Positions 51,157 through 59,384 of a stretch of 64,000 nucleotides of DNA are shown here, in pieces (within the stretch, counting starts at the first letter, position 1; every line of letters starts with the position of its first letter). This stretch comes from Streptomyces megasporus. Lineage in GTDB: Bacteria > Actinomycetota > Actinomycetes > Streptomycetales > Streptomycetaceae. The notes beneath the pieces are model-generated. The model did no database searches and had not been told where the DNA came from. It worked only from the letters and a program-made list of their open reading frames with translations. Position numbers and translations under genes: made by a program. Where the stretch lies: contig NZ_JODL01000017.1 of NCBI RefSeq assembly GCF_000718985.1, forward strand, positions 1-64,000. Reading direction: 5' to 3'.

Positions 51157-54100
51157 TCACCGACCGGTGACGAGCTGAAGCAGCGGTCCGTCCTCCCCCG
51201 CCTCTCCGCTGTTCAGCCGCACCCGATGGCCGCGGCCGTCCTGCGCCAGCACCAGGGTCCACTCCCCGGTGATCGGGCGCCGGGCGGCCGCGGTCACGTC
51301 CAGGCCCGTCCAGTCGTCGTAGGTGGTGACCCGTCCCTCGCCCAGGGCGGGGCCCGGAGCGGGGGCGGTGTCCCAGGTCAGGTCCGTCTCGCTCCAGTCT
51401 TTCCCGGCCGGTCCACGGGCGCGCAGGGACGTGTGGAGCATGTCGTCCTCGCGGGTGCCCGGATCGTTCGGGACGTGCCCGCGCACCCACAGCACCGCGC
51501 GCCGGACGTCGCCGGCCCCGGTGCCGCGCGGCAGCCGGAACCGCAGGTACGCCCGCCGCTCGTCTCCGTCCCCGCCGTTGTGCACGGTCAGCACGGCCGA
51601 CGCGCCGTCGTTCTCCCCGGAGTGCGCGCCGCCGCGCACGGTCGCGTCCGCCACCGGCTCCAGGAGCACCGCCCGCCGGTGCGGCGCCGCGTGCCCGGGG
51701 CCCGGGATCAGGGTGGCGGCCAACGTCGCGCCGTGCCGTCCGCCGGTCTCCGCGAGGAGGTGGACGCCGTCCTCTCCCGCCGAGAGCACGGTGAGCCCCG
51801 TGTCGCTCTCGCGGACCACCCGCCGCCCGCCCGCCTGCTCCCGGTCCAGGGTCAACCGCACCACCGCGGCCGAGCGGGACGGATCGCTCACGGCGATCCG
51901 CAGGGCCCTCGGTTCCCGCAGGACCAGCACCGCGCACGGCCCGTCGGCGGTGATCCCGGCGGCGGAGCCCGCGGCGAAGAAGTTCACGGCCGTCAGGCGC
52001 GCCCCGGGCGGGACGCCCGGCGCCCCGGGTGCCGTGCGGAAAGCGTGCACGCCCTCGTCCAGCGCGACGACCTCCACGCCCGGACGGGCCGCGCGGGCGG
52101 CCGTGGCGGTGGACGAGGCGCCCGGCAGCAGCAGGTGGGCGTGGGCCGCGCCCGTCGGGTCGGTGCCGTGGTCGTGCCAGAGCGTCAGGTGACGACGGGT
52201 GACGGGCGCGGTCGGGCCGCCGACGTTCAGGTCCCGCCAGGAGCCCGTGCGGTCCTCGCGGCGGCTGAGCAGCTCGTGTGGCCCCGGCACGCCCTCGGGG
52301 AGGCCGAGGAAGACGTATCCGCCGGTCCCGCCCAGGTGCGCCCAGCGGGGACGCGGGTGGCGCAGCGTCTCGCCGAGCGCCTCGGGCGCCTCCGTGCCGT
52401 CCACGGTGAGCCGGGCGGGCCGCGGGTCGTCCGGGGCGTGCAGGTTCCGGGCGTCCACCACCGTCTCGATCCGGCGCCCGCCGTCGGCGGTGACGCCACA
52501 GGAGGCGGTCAGCACGGCGTCGTCCAGGAACAGCCAGGACCTGCGCGCCCGCAGCGGCGAGTCGATCCCGCGGAAGTCCATCCCGGCCAGCCCGAGTCCG
52601 CTTCCCGCCACCGGACCCACCGCGCCCGACCAGCGCGTGCCCGACAGCGGCACGTGGTCGTTGTCGCCGCCCGCCCCGGCCGGCAGCGGGGCGGTGTCCA
52701 CGGTGATGCCGGGCAGGCGCTTGGGGTCGACGGTGGGCCAGTACTCGTCGGTGTACTGGAAGAGATCGTCGTCCAGGTGGAGCTGGAACATCCCGTCACC
52801 GGTGTGCCAGCCCCGGGCGTTCTCCCCGTTCATGTACTCGTGGCGCGCCACCCGGTCGGAGTTGAGCGACAGCGAGTACGTCCACCCCGGACGGCGGTGG
52901 ACGATCCGCTCCATGTCGGGGAAGGCGAAGTGCCCCACCGGCTCGTCCGCCTCGGGGACGTCCGGGTCGGCCAGGACGCCCGCCACGGCGGCGATCCGCG
53001 CGGGGGGCCGCTCGGCGAGGGGGCGGTGGGTGTTGCGCCGCAGCCACCTCTTGGCCAGCGACCTCAGCCGCAGCGCGGTCGCGGCCTCCTCGGGCGGCAG
53101 CGCGGCGGCCAGGCCCACCGCGTCCACGGCGAGCAGGAAGCCGTCGTCCGCGTCCCGCGCGTGGGAGCGCGAGATCGCCCGGCCGCGCACGGAGTCGAGC
53201 ATCAGCCCGCCGTGCACCAGCGGCACGAAGGTCTGCTCCACCACACGTGTGGTGCGCGCGCGTTCGGCGGCCCCGACGTCCCACTCGGTGCCGGCCAGCA
53301 GCCGCGTCAGCTCGACCATGCCCCGCAGCAGCACCTCGCCGTAGGTGCCGGGATAGGCGACACAGGTGTGCATGAGGAACGAGCCGTCGGCGTGGAAGCC
53401 GTCGCCGATCGGCACCGGATCGAGCACCCCGACCAGGGAGGAGGAGGCGAGCGCGAGCCTGTCCGGGTCCGCGCTGAGTGCGCCGCGGACGGCCGTGATC
53501 CGGCACAGGTCGACCCGATTGGCGCCGGTGGAGACGAGGGAGTCGCGCAGCATCCGCCTCGGGTCGGGCACGAAGTGGTCGATCGCGGCGAGCAGCCCGG
53601 CGCGGGTGTCGGCCCCGACCGCGTCGCCCAGCAGGACGCAGGTGTCGCCCACGGCCCCCGGGGTGCCGATCTCCCAGTCCCACCAGTTGCCGTACTGCGC
53701 CCGTCCGGCGTGGTAGACGGACGTGTGGAGGACACGCAGCCCCTCGGCGACCCGCGCGGTCGCCTCGGCGCCGCCGTACAGCCGGCTCGCGGGCGTCGCG
53801 AGGCACAGGGCGATGGCGTGCAGCCGGTTCGCCACCGCGGTGGTGTTCGACGAGGGCCCCGCCTCCTCGCCGAGCGGCAGGTCGTCCCAGGGGGTGGTGC
53901 GGCCGGGGCCGGTGCGCAGCGACTCCAGGTGCCGCCGGGCGACGCGGTCCCACGCCGCGACGGCGGCGACGTGGTCGGCGTGGCTCGGATTCCCCGCCGG
54001 CACCTCGCCCCCGACCAGCGTCTCGCGCCGCCGTCGCAACAGCTCCGCGTACACCGCGTACACGTCGTCAGGAGCCCTTTCGGCTTCCTCCCGTGCGCCG

Positions 54101-54216
54101 GGGGGCGCCACGCTCGCCGTTCCCGGCCGGGCCGACGGCCCTCCGAGGGCCAGAAAGGCCCCGGCCCCGACCACAATCCTCCTGCGCGGTCCGCCCGTTG
54201 GGCCCGTCCTGGCCAT
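51157..54216 (-). CDS. secreted polysaccharide lyase family 8 (hyaluronate/chondroitin/xanthan lyase-like)
   Basis: 1019 aa. A twin-arginine-like GPRRRIVVGAGAFLALGG signal precedes the helical catalytic domain. It has NWWDWEIGTPGAVGDTCVLL (catalytic Asn), GDGFHADGSFLMHTCVAYPGTYGEVLL (His and Tyr) and EYMNGENARGWHTGDGMFQLHLDDDLFQY, all PL8 signatures. Beta domains follow, then a C-terminal about 160-residue DNRLRE-type beta module (VLLEPVADATVRGGAHSGENDGASAVL). It cleaves uronic-acid polysaccharides by elimination; the exact polymer is uncertain. ATG at 54216 after GGAGGA. Confidence 0.9.
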   Translation of the reverse strand: MARTGPTGGPRRRIVVGAGAFLALGGPSARPGTASVAPPGAREEAERAPDDVYAVYAELLRRRRETLVGGEVPAGNPSHADHVAAVAAWDRVARRHLESLRTGPGRTTPWDDLPLGEEAGPSSNTTAVANRLHAIALCLATPASRLYGGAEATARVAEGLRVLHTSVYHAGRAQYGNWWDWEIGTPGAVGDTCVLLGDAVGADTRAGLLAAIDHFVPDPRRMLRDSLVSTGANRVDLCRITAVRGALSADPDRLALASSSLVGVLDPVPIGDGFHADGSFLMHTCVAYPGTYGEVLLRGMVELTRLLAGTEWDVGAAERARTTRVVEQTFVPLVHGGLMLDSVRGRAISRSHARDADDGFLLAVDAVGLAAALPPEEAATALRLRSLAKRWLRRNTHRPLAERPPARIAAVAGVLADPDVPEADEPVGHFAFPDMERIVHRRPGWTYSLSLNSDRVARHEYMNGENARGWHTGDGMFQLHLDDDLFQYTDEYWPTVDPKRLPGITVDTAPLPAGAGGDNDHVPLSGTRWSGAVGPVAGSGLGLAGMDFRGIDSPLRARRSWLFLDDAVLTASCGVTADGGRRIETVVDARNLHAPDDPRPARLTVDGTEAPEALGETLRHPRPRWAHLGGTGGYVFLGLPEGVPGPHELLSRREDRTGSWRDLNVGGPTAPVTRRHLTLWHDHGTDPTGAAHAHLLLPGASSTATAARAARPGVEVVALDEGVHAFRTAPGAPGVPPGARLTAVNFFAAGSAAGITADGPCAVLVLREPRALRIAVSDPSRSAAVVRLTLDREQAGGRRVVRESDTGLTVLSAGEDGVHLLAETGGRHGATLAATLIPGPGHAAPHRRAVLLEPVADATVRGGAHSGENDGASAVLTVHNGGDGDERRAYLRFRLPRGTGAGDVRRAVLWVRGHVPNDPGTREDDMLHTSLRARGPAGKDWSETDLTWDTAPAPGPALGEGRVTTYDDWTGLDVTAAARRPITGEWTLVLAQDGRGHRVRLNSGEAGEDGPLLQLVTGR

Positions 54217-54606
54217 GGTTCCTCCTCGCGCCGCCGCCGTTTTGCATCCGCTCCACATCCGTTCCGTGCCCGTCCCGATACGGAACGTACCGAAGGAGTC
54301 GGGGAGTGGCCACGTGCCGGACGGACGGCCGAGGGGGCGTCGCCCGGCGCCACCGCCCTGCCGAGGGCGGGCCGAGGGCGGGGCGAGGATGGGCTGAGGG
54401 TGGTTTAGTCCATTCACCTGTCCGGGGATTGTCACGCGGTTCCGCGTCGGAAACCGCAACACCACTGCCTTGAGCGCGGGTTCGCGCTCCGGTGCACGGC
54501 GGACGCTACGCCGTTCGGCGGTCCGGACGCCGTTGGCGAAGATGCGAGAACGCGCGGTCTGACGTGTCCTCACATTTATGACACCGCCGAACGGGAGGTC
54601 GGACCG
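54217..54606. other. divergent intergenic region, lyase and M23 genes
   Basis: 390 bp. A small hairpin GAGCGCGGGTTCGCGCTC lies near 54474-54491. I looked for a ydaO-type (cyclic di-AMP) riboswitch before the M23 gene and saw none of its conserved stretches. No gene is recognised. Confidence 0.5.
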
Positions 54607-55215
54607 ATGACTACGCAAGACGGACGGCAGAGTCGTCGTCAGCAGTGTCGGCAGTGGACGCCGAGCCGACGCGGGCTGGTCCTGCGCGGAGCGGCGTTGA
54701 CGGTACTGGGAATCGCTCCCCTCCTGGGCGGGGAGCGACGATCGGGGGCCGGGCCGGGAGGCGACGCGGCCCCCGTGGCGTATGCGAGGAGAAGCACGCT
54801 CGCCGGACGCTGGGCCCGGCCGGTGGCGGGGGACTACCGGGTCACGGCGGCCTACGGCATCCCCGGGAACTGGCAGGCGGGCCACCACACGGGCATCGAC
54901 TTCGCGATGCCGGTGGGAACCCCCGTCTACTCGGTCGGTCCGGGCACCGTGGTGTTCGCGGACTGGTCCGGTTCCTACGGGAAGGCCGTGACGATCCAGA
55001 TGGACGACGGCCACTACACGCTCTTCGCCCACCTGTCGGACATCGCCGTCCGCTCCGGGGAACGGGTGCGGGCCCGCACCCGGGTGGGCTCCTCGGGAGC
55101 CACGGGCCGGGTCACCGGACCGCACCTCCACTTCGAGGTGCGCACCGGCCGCGCGTACGGCTCGGACGTCGATCCGGTGGCCTACCTGGCCCGGCGGGGC
55201 GTGAACCTGGTCTGA
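54607..55215 (+). CDS. secreted M23-family peptidase
   Basis: 202 aa. A basic N-terminus with SRRGLVLRGAALTVLGIAPLL is a probable signal or anchor. The zinc site is made by H-x-x-x-D in HHTGIDFAMPVGTPVYSVG and HxH in GPHLHFEVRTG, the LytM/lysostaphin pattern; an HLSDIAV segment precedes it. It probably cleaves peptidoglycan cross-bridges or peptide stems outside the membrane. ATG at 54607 with GGGAGG upstream. It ends before a strong terminator. Confidence 0.9.
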   Translation: MTTQDGRQSRRQQCRQWTPSRRGLVLRGAALTVLGIAPLLGGERRSGAGPGGDAAPVAYARRSTLAGRWARPVAGDYRVTAAYGIPGNWQAGHHTGIDFAMPVGTPVYSVGPGTVVFADWSGSYGKAVTIQMDDGHYTLFAHLSDIAVRSGERVRARTRVGSSGATGRVTGPHLHFEVRTGRAYGSDVDPVAYLARRGVNLV

Positions 55216-55244
55216 GTCCGCCGTGACGAACGGCACACGGAACG

Positions 55245-55275
55245 AGGGCCCGATCCGTCTTCCGGATCGGGCCCT
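55245..55275 (+). terminator. intrinsic terminator between the M23 gene and tRNA-His
   Basis: 13-bp stem, 55245-55257 with 55263-55275, loop TCTTC. Good for both strands, since tRNA-His on the minus strand ends near 55285. Confidence 0.9.
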
Positions 55276-55284
55276 CGGCACCAG

Positions 55285-55357
55285 GGTGAGTAACGGGACT
55301 CGAACCCGCGACATCCTGGACCACAACCAGGTGCTCTACCAGCTGAGCTATACCCAC
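55285..55357 (-). tRNA. tRNA-His (anticodon GUG)
   Basis: Minus-strand cloverleaf with acceptor GTGGGTA/TACTCAC (one G-U), anticodon loop TTGTGGT giving GUG and T-loop TTCGAGT. The discriminator is C73, and the base before G1 is G (55358), the extra G-1 typical of tRNA-His. Confidence 0.95.
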
Positions 55358-55470
55358 CGCGACCGGCGCTTTTCCGCACCGGCCAAAGAAGAGTGTACAG
55401 GGTCGCCGGCAGTGCTCGCGCCACCTTTGCCGGCGTGGGCCCGTCGCCGGGCCGCCGGCCGCCCGATCGG

Positions 55471-56076
55471 CTACCGGGCGGCCGGCGGCACGTGCCGGGC
55501 GGCGATCCTGCGGGCCGTCTCCGAGTCCGGGCCCGGCTGCGGCACGAAGACCGCCTCGCGGTAGTAGCGCAGTTCCGCGATGGACTCCCGGATGTCCGCC
55601 AGCGCCCGGTGGTTGCCGCTCTTCTCGGGGCTGTTGAAGTACGCCTTCGGGTACCAGCGCCGCGCCAGCTCCTTGATCGAGGAGACGTCGACGATCCGGT
55701 AGTGGAGGTACCCCTCCAGCGTGGGCATGTCGCGCATCAGGAAGCCGCGGTCGGTCCCGACCGAGTTCCCGCACAGCGGGGCCCGGCCGGGTTCCGGCAC
55801 GTACTTCCCGACGTACTCCAGGACCCGCTGTTCGGCGTCCTCCAGCGTGGTGCCCCGTTCCAGTTCGTCGAGCAGCCCGGAGGCGGTGTGCATCTCGCGG
55901 ACGACGTCGGGCATGGTCTCCAGAGCCTCGGCGGGCGGGCGGATCACGATGTCCACCCCGTCGCCGAGCACGTTCAACTCCGAGTCGGTGACCAGGGCGG
56001 CCACCTCGATGAGAGCGTCCTGGGACAGCGAGAGCCCGGTCATCTCGCAGTCGATCCACACCAAACGATCGTTCAT
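55471..56076 (-). CDS. orn: oligoribonuclease
   Basis: 201 aa 3'-5' exonuclease that degrades 2-5-nt RNAs and pGpG from cyclic di-GMP turnover. DEDDh motifs: WIDCEMTGL, the central Asp in [12 protein letters not shown], and [19 protein letters not shown] with the final His-Asp. ATG at 56076 has a -10-like TAGGCT seven bases upstream and no Shine-Dalgarno, so it may be read from a leaderless promoter inside the end of adpA. It lies just after adpA, as in other Streptomyces. Confidence 0.95.
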   Translation of the reverse strand: MNDRLVWIDCEMTGLSLSQDALIEVAALVTDSELNVLGDGVDIVIRPPAEALETMPDVVREMHTASGLLDELERGTTLEDAEQRVLEYVGKYVPEPGRAPLCGNSVGTDRGFLMRDMPTLEGYLHYRIVDVSSIKELARRWYPKAYFNSPEKSGNHRALADIRESIAELRYYREAVFVPQPGPDSETARRIAARHVPPAAR

Positions 56077-56086
56077 GCGTCCCAGC

Positions 56087-57361
56087 CTACGGGGCCCCGC
56101 CGGGCTTGCGGCCCCGCTGGGAGGGCAGCCGCGGGGTGTAGGCGTCCGTGGCCGGTTTGCCCCGTTCGCCCCGCTTGCCGTGCCCTGTCCGGTCGGACTG
56201 TTCTCCTCGTTCCACGCGCTCGACCCGGTCGCCCCGCTCGTGCCGCGTGGCGTGGACCGCGCCGGGGCCGGTCGACTCGGCCGCGGCCGTCCGCTCGGCG
56301 CGGACCTCCTGTGCCCGCTCCTCGCCCGATCCGCCGCCCTCCGGCCTGGTGCGGGCCCGGTAGGCCGCCCGGTACGCGGCCGGGGAGGCGCCCAGTTGCC
56401 GCCTGAAGTGACCGCGCAGGGCGACCGGCGAGCGGAAGCCGCAGCGTCCGGCGACCTCGTCGACCGAGTAGTCGGAGGTCTCCAGCAACCGCTGCGCCTG
56501 GAGCACCCGCTGGGTGATCAGCCACTGCAGCGGCGCGCTGCCGGTCAGCGAGCGGAACCGCCGGTCGAAGGTCCGGCGGCTCATGTAGGCGCGCGCGGCG
56601 AGAGTCTCCACGTCGAACTGCTCGTGGAGGTGTTCCAGGGCCCAGGCGACGACCTCGGCGAGCGGGTCGGTGCCGATCTCCTCGGGTAAAGACCTGTCGA
56701 CGTAGCGCTCCTGACCGCCGTTGCCGCGCCGGGGCGGTACGACGAGGCGGCGGGCCAGGGCTCCCGCCGCCTCGGCGCCGTGGTCGGTGCGCACCACGTG
56801 CAGACACAGGTCGATGCCGGCCGCCGTTCCGGCCGAGGTGAGGATGTCGCCGTCGTCCACGAACAGCTCGCGCGGGTCCACGTGGACCGCCGGATAGCGT
56901 TTGGCCAGCGTCGGCGCGTACATCCAGTGCGTCGTGGCGGGTCGGCCGTCCAGCAGTCCGGCCGCGGCGAGCACGAAGGCGCCCGTGCACAGGCCGATGA
57001 TGCGTGCGCCCTCCTCGTGCGCCCGACGCAGGGCGTCGAGCGAGGCGGAGGGCGGTGGTTGGGTGATGGATCGCCAGGCGGGGACGACGATCGTCCCGGC
57101 CCGGGACAGGGCCTCCAATCCGTACGGAGCGCTCAGCTCCAGGCCGCCGGTGGTACGCAGAGGTCCCTCTTCGCCCGCGCACACCAGCAGGCGGTAGCGG
57201 GGGACGCCGGCGTCCTGCCGGTCGATTCCGAAGACGGACAGCGGGATGGAGCTCTCGAAGATCGGGCCGCCGCTGAAGAGCAGTACGGCGACGATCTCGC
57301 GGCGGCGGCGCGCGGACAGCTTGCGCGCCGGCGCAGGGCCGTGCGTTGGGTCCTGGCTCAT
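56087..57361 (-). CDS. adpA: AdpA, AraC/XylS-family developmental master regulator
   Basis: 424 aa. The N-terminal DJ-1/PfpI-like domain has [26 protein letters not shown] and [23 protein letters not shown]. The C-terminal DNA-binding domain has two HTHs, [27 protein letters not shown] and [36 protein letters not shown]. Residue 225, L in DRSLPEE of the linker, is a TTA codon (56687-56689), rare in Streptomyces and read only by the bldA tRNA, as in known adpA genes. The tail is basic and low-complexity. ATG at 57361. orn follows on the same strand. Confidence 0.97.
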   Translation of the reverse strand: MSQDPTHGPAPARKLSARRRREIVAVLLFSGGPIFESSIPLSVFGIDRQDAGVPRYRLLVCAGEEGPLRTTGGLELSAPYGLEALSRAGTIVVPAWRSITQPPPSASLDALRRAHEEGARIIGLCTGAFVLAAAGLLDGRPATTHWMYAPTLAKRYPAVHVDPRELFVDDGDILTSAGTAAGIDLCLHVVRTDHGAEAAGALARRLVVPPRRGNGGQERYVDRSLPEEIGTDPLAEVVAWALEHLHEQFDVETLAARAYMSRRTFDRRFRSLTGSAPLQWLITQRVLQAQRLLETSDYSVDEVAGRCGFRSPVALRGHFRRQLGASPAAYRAAYRARTRPEGGGSGEERAQEVRAERTAAAESTGPGAVHATRHERGDRVERVERGEQSDRTGHGKRGERGKPATDAYTPRLPSQRGRKPGGAP

Positions 57362-57748
57362 GGAACTAAGCCCCCCTCGGTCGTCGCTTCCTTCCGGTCC
57401 TGCACATGTCCCCCGCCGTAGTCAGCCAAGATCGAATCTACTGTGTTCGACGAGGCTGATGGGACTAGTTCACCACTCGCCGCTATGTCGACAAGACAAC
57501 TTGGCGTGAAGCATTCGATCACGGAGCGTTCCATTCGTCGCCGCCCCCGGGAGGGACGCCTCGTCCCCCCTGTCGTCCGTCCGCAGGGTGCACATGTTCC
57601 CCTCGGTTCTGGCCGCCCTGACGGGCGGTATCCGGATTCGCCTCTGGCAAGTTGTGTACCACGGCTGGAAGTTGGCCGAAAAGCACAGGGGTGGGGAAGG
57701 CAGGGGACGGCGTCCCCGGAAGATTGCGTTCCGCGCGGGGGGAGCGTC
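57362..57748. other. adpA upstream region
   Basis: 387 bp between adpA and a small membrane-protein gene, both minus strand. It should hold the adpA promoter and long leader. TGGCGTGAAG at 57502-57511 matches the AdpA site TGGCSNGWWY at 9 of 10 positions, so autoregulation is possible. This AT-richer stretch has no gene-like frame. Confidence 0.6.
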
Positions 57749-58135
57749 CTACCGCCGCCGGTGTCCGCCCCTGTGCGCCCCCGCCCCGGTGCGACCGTGC
57801 CGGCCGCGGTGCGGGCCGACCCGGTCCACCGCCGACCGGGCGGCGGTGCGCTCACAGTGCCGCAGCAGGACGTGGCAGACGGCCGTCACCAGGGCGAGTC
57901 CGCCGGTCGCGGCGATCGCGCCGCCGAGCGGGGAGCCGCACGCGAGCAGGACGACGGGGACCAGGACGCAGCCGAAGGCCGCCCAGCGGACGACCTCGTC
58001 CGCCCCGCCGACCCCGCCGCCGACCCTGCCGTTCGCCCGGTCGTCCATCCGGTCGGCCGGACGCGCCGCGGGGGAGTGCGGGCGGCGGTGGGCGCTCTTC
58101 CGCGCGGATCGGGGAGAGGGCAGGGGTGCGGGCAT
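57749..58135 (-). CDS. small membrane protein upstream of adpA
   Basis: 128 aa from the ATG at 58135, or 99 aa from ATG 58048 (MDDRANGRV). Two hydrophobic segments, RWAAFGCVLVPVVLLACG and AIAATGGLALVTAVCHVLL, separated by a short turn, and basic ends. This suits a two-pass inner-membrane protein. The C-terminal tail is rich in Arg, Gly and His. Neither start has a good Shine-Dalgarno. It lies in the same orientation as adpA, about 390 bp before it. No family known to me. Confidence 0.65.
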   Translation of the reverse strand: MPAPLPSPRSARKSAHRRPHSPAARPADRMDDRANGRVGGGVGGADEVVRWAAFGCVLVPVVLLACGSPLGGAIAATGGLALVTAVCHVLLRHCERTAARSAVDRVGPHRGRHGRTGAGAHRGGHRRR

Positions 58136-58506
58136 GCCCTGCCCAACGCGGAACCGGCGTCCCGGTCACCGCCCAGGGAACCGTTCCGGCCGCTCCACGC
58201 CCCGTGGGGAGCCTCCGGGGCCTTCTCCGGCCCTTTCCGGCCGCGGAGGCCGGAAAGGGCCGGAGAAGGCCGTGAGAGCGCTTTCAGGGAGGTTCGGGGG
58301 GTCCGTCGGGGGGCGTGGAGGGCGGGACGGGCATTGCGCAACGTCTCCCGCTCCGGCATGCTGCACCGAGCCGACAGGCCGAACCGACGGACCGAACCGA
58401 CAGTGACCACGGCCCTGGGCAAGAGGGGAGTGTCGACGTACCCTCAGGGGTATGGGCTGAGGAACATGATTCCCGGTCGTATTCCAAGGCGCACGTGAAG
58501 TTACCG
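58136..58506. other. divergent region with a large inverted repeat
   Basis: 371 bp between the small membrane-protein gene (minus) and the universal stress gene (plus). It contains the 24-bp inverted repeat listed separately. No gene recognised. Confidence 0.6.
58219..58271. repeat. 24-bp perfect inverted repeat with 5-nt loop
   Basis: Left arm 58219-58242 and right arm 58248-58271 pair perfectly over 24 bp; the loop is GCGGA. It lies upstream of both flanking genes, which diverge, so it is not in the usual place for a terminator. Confidence 0.95.
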
Positions 58507-59028
58507 ATGGCTGGACACGAGATCCCCGACCCCGCGGACCGCAAGCGGGTCGCCGATCCGACGGCGACACCCCAGGCGGCGGAAGAAGCGCGCCACTCCT
58601 GCGATCCGGCGTTCCAGCACGGGGTCGTGGTGGGTTTCGACGGTTCCACGTCGAGTGAGCGCGCCTTGGCCTATGCCGTCGGCATGGCCCGACGCTCCGA
58701 CTCCGGCCTGATCATCGTCCACGTGGCCAACCGACTCCCCACCACCGTGTGGGCCGGCTGTGAGCCACCGGTCTTTGTGGACGTGCCCGACCACCGCACC
58801 GAGGTGTTGGGTCTGGAGCTGGCCTGCGCGGACCACCTGTCCGACGTGCCCTGGATCCTCGTCGAGCGCGGCGGGGACATCTGCCACGAGCTGGAGGAGG
58901 TCGGCCGCGAGTACGAGGCCGACGCCATCGTCGTCGGCTCCACGCACGGCCTCGTCGGCCGGATCTTCGGCTCGGTCGCGGGCCGTCTCGCCCGCCGCGC
59001 GCGGCGGCCGGTCATCGTCATCCCCTGA
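58507..59028 (+). CDS. universal stress protein family member
   Basis: 173 aa. The UspA fold shows HGVVVGFDGSTSSERALAYAVGMARRSDSGLIIVHVANR and ends in DAIVVGSTHGLVGRIFGSVAGRLARRARRPVIVIP, where G-S-T-x-G and the glycine loop resemble ATP-binding Usp. The ATG at 58507 gives an N-terminus MAGHEIPDPADRK that I recall in related species. An in-frame GTG at 58495, with AAGG upstream, would add VKLP and place a TTA codon at codon 3. Function likely in stress or dormancy. Confidence 0.88.
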   Translation: MAGHEIPDPADRKRVADPTATPQAAEEARHSCDPAFQHGVVVGFDGSTSSERALAYAVGMARRSDSGLIIVHVANRLPTTVWAGCEPPVFVDVPDHRTEVLGLELACADHLSDVPWILVERGGDICHELEEVGREYEADAIVVGSTHGLVGRIFGSVAGRLARRARRPVIVIP

Positions 59029-59384
59029 GCCGTCCCCCCTGAGCCACCACCCCCCTGAGCCACCACCCCCCGGGGCCGTCCTCCGGGCCGCTCTCCCGAG
59101 TCGTCCACCCCGGTCCCGGACTTCCCGGGCCGCCACGTCGCCGCGACCGACGCGCGCTCTCCCCCAACTCCCCTGCCAAAGCGGGGAATCGACAAATCTA
59201 CCCGCGCGTAGAGGTGGAACACCCGCTCGATGCGGGCATACAGCAGGCAACGTGTCGCCGCGCGGGAAGTGACGGTCCCGTGGGGCGGCCCACCCGCCGG
59301 TGTGATGGGCGACGCCGGCGAGAGGGAGGCGGTCCCCTCGTGCGCTTGGTGGCACGGACGAGGGGACCGCCCGCACGTCGCGCC
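59029..59384. other. intergenic region before the end of glmS
   Basis: 356 bp between convergent genes. It holds CCCTGAGCCACCACCCCC-type repeats near 59034-59069 and the glmS terminator at 59328-59371. No gene recognised. Confidence 0.55.
59328..59371 (-). terminator. terminator after glmS
   Basis: 14-bp perfect stem, 59328-59341 with 59358-59371, with a 16-nt loop, 14 bp beyond the glmS stop. Confidence 0.75.

Noticed and set aside
51226..54408. 1060-codon plus-strand frame opposite the PL8 gene
   Set aside because: Antisense shadow of the lyase; composition is Arg/Gly/Pro-biased with no domains.
54217..54606. Cyclic di-AMP (ydaO) riboswitch before the M23 gene
   Set aside because: The conserved stretches of that riboswitch were not found; only a small hairpin is present.
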